Shown piece by piece: positions 6,893 through 12,158 of a DNA stretch of 22,326 nucleotides. A model generated the notes under the pieces. The model did not search any database. It was not told the DNA's origin and saw nothing but the letters and a program-made list of their open reading frames with translations. This DNA comes from an uncultured Bacteroidales bacterium (lineage in GTDB: Bacteria > Bacteroidota > Bacteroidia > Bacteroidales > UBA932): NCBI GenBank assembly GCA_902461985.1, contig CABQAB010000004.1:1-22326 (forward strand), given 5' to 3'. Every line of letters starts with the position of its first letter. The first letter of the stretch is position 1. The position numbers and the translations under genes were made by a program.

Positions 6893-8185
6893 ATGATACA
6901 GGAACTCAGATTCAAGAACTTCAAGTCATTCAAGGATGAGGTGTGCCTTAGCTTTGAAGCTACCAAGGATACAACATTTGAGGATTATCAGGTGGTTGAG
7001 GTGGTGCCAGGGGTGCGCCTCTTTCGTTTTGCTATGATATATGGTGCAAATGCCTCGGGTAAATCGAATCTTTTGGATGCCATTGATTTTCTTAGGAATT
7101 TCTTTTTTGCCAAACCTGGCGATATGTCGGAGCCGACTGGGGCGATACCATTCAAATTGGATGCTGTTACGCCTAATGAGCCGTCAGAGTTCAGTTTGAA
7201 GTTTTATGTAGGGGAAATTAAATATTGGTATGAGCTCAAGTTGACTTCAGCACAGGTCTTGTCTGAAAAGCTTTACTTTTATGAGTCTCACCAGCCGAAA
7301 AAACTTTTTGACAGGACACTTGAAAACGGACAGTCTGTCATTGTATTCAATCCGGCCACGGTAAAGATTAGTGCCGCGGCCAAAGAGGAATTGTCATTAA
7401 GGTGTCTGTCGAATATGTCTTTCTTTGCAGCAAAGAATCAGGTGAATCTTGCCATAGAGAAGATAGATGTCGCGAAGGAATGGCTGAGAAAGAATCTTAT
7501 GCCGATGATTCGTCCTACAACCTTGATGTTTGACTATGCCAGCAATAAGATGTATAGCGACGCGGCGTTGAAAGCATATCTGCTTGATTTTGTTCACCTG
7601 GCTGACTTTAACATTTCCGACGTGAGGTCTGATAAGGTGTCGGAAGTTGTACCTCAGAGTATTATGAAGATGTTGCTGGCCGATGATAATACTCCGGATG
7701 AAGTAAAAGAGAGACTGAAGTCAGAACAATCTTTTACTACGGTACAGACCATGTTCGAGCATACAGTGAAAAACGAGCGCGGCGTTGAGACTTATTTGAT
7801 GAATACAGAAAGCCAGTCGGAGGGTACGAGAAGGACATTCGGATTGGAGGCGGCTATCTATGAGGCAATGGAAACCGAGTCTTTCCTTTTCGTTGATGAA
7901 ATAGAGGCTTCTCTTCATCCAGAGCTTGTGGAGTTCATTCTTCAGAAATTCCTTTCAAAGAAGAGTCGGGCTCAGCTGCTTGTCACGACTCACTATGATA
8001 TGCTTCTCAATTCCGTAGGTGACGACCTTATCCGCAAAGACTCCGTCTGGTTTACGGATAAAATGGAAAGCGGCAGTACGGACTTATATTCTCTTGTCGA
8101 GTATAAGGGGCTTAACCGTATATCCTCATTTCAGAAGGCTTATAGGAACGGCGTGTTCGGTGCGCTTCCAAACATTAAAGGGTAA
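6893..8185 (+). CDS. RloA / AbiLi-type AAA ATPase
   Basis: The 430-residue protein opens with IQELRFKNFKSFKDE, the typical start of SMC-like AAA_15/AAA_21 ATPases. The Walker A GANASGKSN lies at 51-59, an ABC-like signature ESQSEGTRR at 306-314, a Walker B with catalytic acid SFLFVDEIEASLHP at 330-343, and an H-loop TTHYD at 365-369. All ATPase motifs are intact. The family pairs with RloB-like proteins in abortive phage-defence modules (AbiL, RloAB, and the related PARIS logic), where the ATPase senses phage and holds or releases the effector. Here the partner starts 5 bp downstream but is truncated. The ATG at 6893 is chosen over an upstream TTG because of the promoter position. Confidence 0.9.
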   Translation: MIQELRFKNFKSFKDEVCLSFEATKDTTFEDYQVVEVVPGVRLFRFAMIYGANASGKSNLLDAIDFLRNFFFAKPGDMSEPTGAIPFKLDAVTPNEPSEFSLKFYVGEIKYWYELKLTSAQVLSEKLYFYESHQPKKLFDRTLENGQSVIVFNPATVKISAAAKEELSLRCLSNMSFFAAKNQVNLAIEKIDVAKEWLRKNLMPMIRPTTLMFDYASNKMYSDAALKAYLLDFVHLADFNISDVRSDKVSEVVPQSIMKMLLADDNTPDEVKERLKSEQSFTTVQTMFEHTVKNERGVETYLMNTESQSEGTRRTFGLEAAIYEAMETESFLFVDEIEASLHPELVEFILQKFLSKKSRAQLLVTTHYDMLLNSVGDDLIRKDSVWFTDKMESGSTDLYSLVEYKGLNRISSFQKAYRNGVFGALPNIKG

Positions 8186-8190
8186 GGGCT

Positions 8191-8421
8191 ATGGGAAGAA
8201 AGGTAGAGGTCAGAGCGAAGCATAAGCCTATGCCGACCATAATCGGCGCCGGAATTACGGAGCAGTGGTATTTCACACATTTGAAATTCTTGTATGATTA
8301 CCAGATAAAGGTGCGTCCTCGGTTTTTCGGGAATGAGACGGCAGATGGAATGGCCAAGAAGATTGCTGAAGTGTTGAATGACGGAGGTATGGCTATCTGT
8401 GTATTTGATGCCATCAGATAA
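8191..8421 (+). pseudogene. Truncated RloB / AbiLii effector
   Basis: The 76 residues match the N-terminal part of the RloB family: VEVRAKHKPMPTII, GAGITEQWYFTHLKFLYDYQ, and GGMAICVFDA, where the Toprim-like acidic cluster begins. Full-length members are about 200 residues. Here the frame stops right after CVFDAIR, removing the rest of the acidic active site and the EYWFLLHF-type region. The GAG where GEG is expected also alters the first conserved acid. The coding sequence does not resume convincingly in another frame, so this looks like a deletion or recombination end and not a single-base error. The effector is probably inactive, leaving the ATPase unpaired. Confidence 0.75.
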
Positions 8422-8472
8422 TGCTGTCGAGCCACTGCATAACTTTAAAAATTTTCTGAGCTATTTTTGATT

Positions 8473-8559
8473 ATGAAGTATATAAAAACAGGACAATGCA
8501 TATGGTGTGGTAAAAAAGAGACGGAAGATTTTTGGGTGTCCAGATCTACAAGTTATTGA
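8473..8559 (+). pseudogene. Orphan 28-codon start with a CxxC knuckle
   Basis: An ATG at 8473 opens a 28-codon frame, MKYIKTGQCIWCGKKETEDF and then WVSRSTSY, stopping at 8559. CxxCGK followed by acidic residues is how several zinc-binding HNH-type or small defence proteins begin, so this may be the N-terminal scrap of such a gene, cut like the RloB gene before it. It could also be a genuine tiny protein. There is no downstream continuation in any frame that I can recognise. Confidence 0.35.
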
Positions 8560-8621
8560 CAAAACTGGTTATCTTTAGCCACTTAAGACCTGGAAACATT
8601 AACGAACTGTATTGTACGACA

Positions 8622-9473
8622 TTACCCTCTGTACGGTATCTTCGAATATAAGATACTAATGTTAGGTCCTATTATTCTTTTTATCATTCTAACAACGCAG
8701 TCGGTTTCCCCTGCATTTTTTATACATGGACCAATCATTATTGAAGAGATGGCACTAAGCGGAATATTGATTTTTATATAAGGTTTTATAGCGTTGCCTT
8801 GCTTTCTGAATAAGACCTCATCGCCACAGGAAAAAGTAATTATTCTCCATTCATTTTCTGATTTATAAGCTGGATGCTTGTAGTACGCAGCCTGTTCTGT
8901 TATTTGTTTAATAATACCAGCTTTCTTTACCGCAGACTCGCAGTCATTTTTATCATGCGAATTCACTAAATAGTTGTATGCTTTTTCAATCAATCCTTTA
9001 TTAATCTTAATTTTATCAGGCATACAATATTGACATTGTTTCACAGAATATGAAGTCTCCATCTGATAGACGTTTTTATCATTTGTAGATATAATTTGAG
9101 GCACCTGCGAAAAGTCAATTCCTATACATATTCCAGTACCATTACCACCATATGCACGCCACATATCAATATTGTCAACTGATGTAGGCCCCGATAATGA
9201 TATTACATAAATTTCATCTAACATCGATATCTGCCTTTGAAGAATTGATTCTTGTTCCGCTGTCAGCGGAGCATTTTTATCTTTCGCGTATTGCTTGACT
9301 CTTTTTAATAATTCCCCAATATACAAATCACGTTCAGCTGTGTCATTCATGGCACATATCCATGTTGCCCAAAATTCGAGGTATTGAGCTTGAGTATCTT
9401 TATCTACGATTATAGAATGCGTTAACATATTGAAAAAAGTATCAAAATTTGTGTAATGATAAAAGCAGCTCAT
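8622..9473 (-). CDS. DUF2971 domain protein
   Basis: From the ATG at 9473 the protein is 283 residues. DUF2971 hallmarks are FYHYTN at 4-9, MND at 42-44, YVISLSG at 89-95, MWRAYGGNGTGICIGID at 104-120 and a KHPAYKSENEWRI stretch ending near 211. The function of the family is not established, but members are frequent in defence islands and on mobile DNA. A longer frame from the ATG at 9584 adds 37 residues that do not resemble the family. The gene is clearly more AT-rich than its neighbours, which suggests separate acquisition. It faces the truncated RloB region tail to tail. Confidence 0.8.
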   Translation of the reverse strand: MSCFYHYTNFDTFFNMLTHSIIVDKDTQAQYLEFWATWICAMNDTAERDLYIGELLKRVKQYAKDKNAPLTAEQESILQRQISMLDEIYVISLSGPTSVDNIDMWRAYGGNGTGICIGIDFSQVPQIISTNDKNVYQMETSYSVKQCQYCMPDKIKINKGLIEKAYNYLVNSHDKNDCESAVKKAGIIKQITEQAAYYKHPAYKSENEWRIITFSCGDEVLFRKQGNAIKPYIKINIPLSAISSIMIGPCIKNAGETDCVVRMIKRIIGPNISILYSKIPYRG

Positions 9474-9673
9474 AATTCTCTTGAATAGTAACAATTGTTC
9501 ATGGATTTGTATGTATTTTAAAGGGTGTTTCAGAAAATGTGTGGTTCTCCAAAGCATTTTTTCCAGTCTTGTATATGCGTGCATATGATATTAGGGAAAA
9601 CAAGTTTACGCACAATAAACTTAAATTGGTCTACGTAAAATACTATTTTCATTATATTCTTCCTTTGAATACA

Positions 9674-9681
9674 CAAATATA
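9674..9681 (-). promoter_or_regulatory. Possible -7 element for the DUF2971 gene
   Basis: The minus strand reads TATATTTG here, matching TAnnTTTG, but the leader to 9473 would be nearly 200 bases (80 to the alternative start at 9584). The match lies in AT-rich DNA where chance hits are common. Confidence 0.25.
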
Positions 9682-9720
9682 CTCGATTAAAATAAATTAT
9701 GGTCTATGGGAAAAGATTAT

Positions 9721-9728
9721 TAACTTTG
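9721..9728 (+). promoter_or_regulatory. Possible -7 element upstream of the structured RNA
   Basis: TAACTTTG matches TAnnTTTG. Transcription would start near 9735, cross a small inverted repeat GTGAC/GTCAC (9741-9755), and run through the rod-like structure to the terminator at 9942. A poorer element with one extra base (TAGCGTTTG, 9776-9784) lies closer to the rod. No -33 element is clear for either. Confidence 0.35.
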
Positions 9729-9789
9729 TAATTGAATTTGTGACGGTTATGTCACGAAGATTTACATATTATAATTAGCGTTTGCTATT

Positions 9790-9942
9790 TATTCGGGGTT
9801 GCCAGAAACCTGAGAAATTTCATAACAACACCATCCGGATAAGTCAGTGAACGTCTGCGTGATTTGCGCGGACGGGACTTATCTTGGTGTAAGGCTTTCT
9901 CAGGGCCACTGGCACGGATGAGTATCGTCCGTGTCTTTTTTT
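9790..9942 (+). ncRNA. Rod-like structured RNA with intrinsic terminator
   Basis: Positions 9800-9914 fold into one long interrupted helix. Its stems are 9800-9805 with 9909-9914 (6 bp), 9809-9817 with 9896-9904 (9 bp), 9828-9833 with 9885-9890 (6 bp), 9838-9845 with 9876-9883 (8 bp) and 9852-9859 with 9867-9874 (8 bp), closed by a 7-base loop. That is 37 pairs with only one wobble. A 10/5-base asymmetric bubble sits in the middle. A 9-bp terminator hairpin and seven T follow directly. The 5-prime end is uncertain (about 9735 or 9790). It may be a free small RNA or an attenuating leader of the restriction-modification-like operon that starts at 9997. The bubble-in-a-rod shape recalls 6S RNA, but I cannot assign a family. 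A miniature inverted-repeat element is an alternative. Confidence 0.6.
9912..9942 (+). terminator. Strong intrinsic terminator
   Basis: CACGGATGA (9913-9921) and TCGTCCGTG (9925-9933) form a 9-bp stem with one G-T pair and a 3-base loop, followed by C and a run of seven T (9936-9942). It stands 55 bp before the first gene of the downstream operon. Its left arm shares 9913-9914 with the base of the rod, so the two structures compete slightly. Confidence 0.75.
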
Positions 9943-9996
9943 GTGTCCTGAGATATCTTTACCGATGAGATAGCCTTCGCTGCAATATAGCGCAGG

Positions 9997-10641
9997 ATGA
10001 ACCACCAGATCAAGTCGAGGGAGAGGGTGGCGGCTCACGGGGAGGTGTTTACTTCGGAACGTGAGGTCAATGCTATGCTCGACCTTGTGAAGCAGGAGAC
10101 GGAGAGGATTGATTCCCGTTTTCTGGAGCCGGCGTGCGGGGACGGGAATTTCCTTATCGAGATTCTCCGCAGGAAGCTAACTATTTGCGAGGGCCGTGTA
10201 AAAGCCCGGCAGTACACACAGTTGCAATTTGAGCAGGCTGCCGTGCAGTCTGTATCGAGTGTGTATGGGATTGAGCTGCTTGCTGACAATGCCCAGGTCT
10301 GCCGGAGACGGCTTTTAGATTATTTCGTCAGACAGTATCACGCTCTTTTCAAATCCAGGTGCAAGGACGGGTGCATCAGGAGCGTGGAGTTTATTCTTTC
10401 AAAGAACATTATTCAGGGCGATGCGCTGACATACAGGCGCGTGGACTGTCCGGACCAATGGATTCATATCTGCGAATGGGGTTTTATCGGCAAGGGGATG
10501 GTCAACAGAAGAGACTATGAGTTCTCTTATCTTGTAGGAGAGGGCGATTCAGGCGGTCTTTTCTCTGATTTGCCTTGCGAGACTTACGCACCGGTTCATT
10601 TTCTAAAATTATCCGCAGGGGCCTATGGGGAACAGTTATAA
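9997..10641 (+). CDS. DNA methyltransferase-like protein with motif I but no NPPY
   Basis: The 214-residue protein begins with a GEVFTSEREVNAMLDL segment typical of N6-adenine methyltransferases. It has a complete S-adenosylmethionine motif I (RFLEPACGDGNFLIEIL, 41-57), a motif II-like VYGIELLADN (89-98) and a motif III-like NIIQGDAL (137-143). The catalytic motif IV (NPPY or DPPY) that should follow is missing; instead the chain reads WIHICEWGFIGKGMVNRRDYEF at about 155-176. It may bind cofactor or act as a partner of the next protein, supplying or sensing S-adenosylmethionine, or it may be a degenerate copy. The ATG at 9997 has an in-frame stop only two codons upstream. The stop overlaps the next start by 17 bp, which implies translational coupling. 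Confidence 0.75.
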   Translation: MNHQIKSRERVAAHGEVFTSEREVNAMLDLVKQETERIDSRFLEPACGDGNFLIEILRRKLTICEGRVKARQYTQLQFEQAAVQSVSSVYGIELLADNAQVCRRRLLDYFVRQYHALFKSRCKDGCIRSVEFILSKNIIQGDALTYRRVDCPDQWIHICEWGFIGKGMVNRRDYEFSYLVGEGDSGGLFSDLPCETYAPVHFLKLSAGAYGEQL

Positions 10642-12124
10642 TCCTGATGTGTTGAACTGCATCGCAAATCTGAGCAATGACGAGGTGTTCACTCCTCCTG
10701 CTCTTGCGAATCAGGTTCTGGATCTTCTTCCGCAGGAGTTGTTCCGGAGTACTGAGAGCAGGTTTCTTGATCCGTTCACCAAGAGCGGAGTCTTTCTTCG
10801 TGAGATTGTGAAAAGGCTGGACAAAGGTCTTTCGGACATCATTCCGGACAGGCAGGAGCGCATAGACCATATTATGCACAAGCAGGTCTTTGGAATTGCC
10901 TGTACAGAGCTGACCGCGCTGCTTGCCCGCAGGTCGGTTTATTGTTCAAAGACCGCTGACGGAAAGTATTCTGTTTCAAGATTCGACACGCCGGAAGGCA
11001 ACATCCGTTACAAGGCAATAGAGCATACCTGGGTCGGTGGGAAATGCAAGTTCTGCGGGGCGAGCCGGTCTGTTTATGACAGGGGCAGCGAATCGGAACA
11101 GTATGCCTATCAGTTTATTCACACGGACAATCCGTCCAAACTCACAGGAAATATGACTTTTGATGTAATTATCGGGAATCCGCCGTATCAGATGAGTGAT
11201 GGCGGAAATGCTGCAAGCGCCAAGCCGTTATACCACCTGTTTGTTCAACAGGCGATAAAACTAAAACCTCGTTATTTAGCAATGATTATCCCGGCAAGAT
11301 GGTATGCGGGCGGGAAAGGTCTTGATGAATTCCGCTCACAAATGTTAAATGATAATCGTATTAAGGTCCTGGTTGATTTTAAGAATTCTGCCGATTGCTT
11401 TGCGGGTGTAAATATTGCAGGAGGTGTTTGCTATTTTGTTTGGTGTCGTGAAGAAAAAGGGAAGTGCTGTGTCGTTAATATGAAAGATGGCCATAGGATT
11501 AATGAAGAGCAACGTTATTTAAATGAATATCCTATTTTTGTCAGAGACAATTATTCTATACGCATTATCCATAAAGTTCAGAATTGCAAGAAAACATATT
11601 TTAGCCAATTGGTCCATTCCAGAAATAGTTTCAACCTGTCAAGTAATGAAAGAGGCCATAACAGAAAAACACCTATGGATTTACAACTATTATCCAGCGA
11701 TGGTCTATCATTTATCAATGCAGACCTTATTTATGACAAAACACATATTCTGAACAAATATAAAGTTGTCATTACATATGCAATGTCTGGTGGCAATAAG
11801 CCGACTTCGGAGGGTAATTATCAAATAATTTCGTCTCTTCTTGTCATAGAGCCACGAACAGTTTACACGGAAACATATTTAACACTTTCTGCTTTTGATT
11901 CTTCCGAACAGGCTAAAAATTGTTTATCATATTTTAAAACCAAATTTGTGCGATTTTTAATGCTTCAAGCACTATCCTCTATACATATAACTAAGGGTAC
12001 ATTTCAATTCGTCCCCATCCAGGACTTCTCCCACCCGTGGACTGACGAGATGCTCTATCGTAAGTATAATCTTACCGAAGAGGAAATCGGGTTTATTGAA
12101 TCTATGATAAGACCTATGGAATAG
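10625..12124 (+). CDS. Eco57I-type adenine-specific DNA methyltransferase
   Basis: The 499-residue protein has a start region DEVFTPPALANQVLDLLP, a divergent motif I FLDPFTKSGVFLREI (47-61, with KS where G/S-rich residues are usual), VFGIACTELTALLARRS (88-104) and the catalytic NPPYQ at 185-189. This places it among N6-adenine methyltransferases of the Eco57I group. A CKFCG knuckle at 141-145 sits between motif II and NPPY. Residues about 235-460 should hold the target recognition domain. The DNA there (about 11230-12000) is visibly more AT-rich than both ends of the gene, as if exchanged. It probably methylates adenine in the site recognised by the downstream nuclease-helicase, whose first plausible ATG (12128) follows 3 bp after the stop. 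Confidence 0.85.
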   Translation: MGNSYNPDVLNCIANLSNDEVFTPPALANQVLDLLPQELFRSTESRFLDPFTKSGVFLREIVKRLDKGLSDIIPDRQERIDHIMHKQVFGIACTELTALLARRSVYCSKTADGKYSVSRFDTPEGNIRYKAIEHTWVGGKCKFCGASRSVYDRGSESEQYAYQFIHTDNPSKLTGNMTFDVIIGNPPYQMSDGGNAASAKPLYHLFVQQAIKLKPRYLAMIIPARWYAGGKGLDEFRSQMLNDNRIKVLVDFKNSADCFAGVNIAGGVCYFVWCREEKGKCCVVNMKDGHRINEEQRYLNEYPIFVRDNYSIRIIHKVQNCKKTYFSQLVHSRNSFNLSSNERGHNRKTPMDLQLLSSDGLSFINADLIYDKTHILNKYKVVITYAMSGGNKPTSEGNYQIISSLLVIEPRTVYTETYLTLSAFDSSEQAKNCLSYFKTKFVRFLMLQALSSIHITKGTFQFVPIQDFSHPWTDEMLYRKYNLTEEEIGFIESMIRPME

Positions 12125-12158
12125 ACTATGGCAGGGACTAAACTTCTTCAGAACAGGG

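Noticed and set aside
9539..9778. 79-codon plus-strand frame before the structured RNA
   Set aside because: AT-rich, Tyr/Phe/Ile-rich chance frame overlapping the DUF2971 5-prime end, with no family resemblance.
9790..9942. Retron or CRISPR-type RNA
   Set aside because: No reverse transcriptase, cas gene or repeat-spacer pattern is present in the window.
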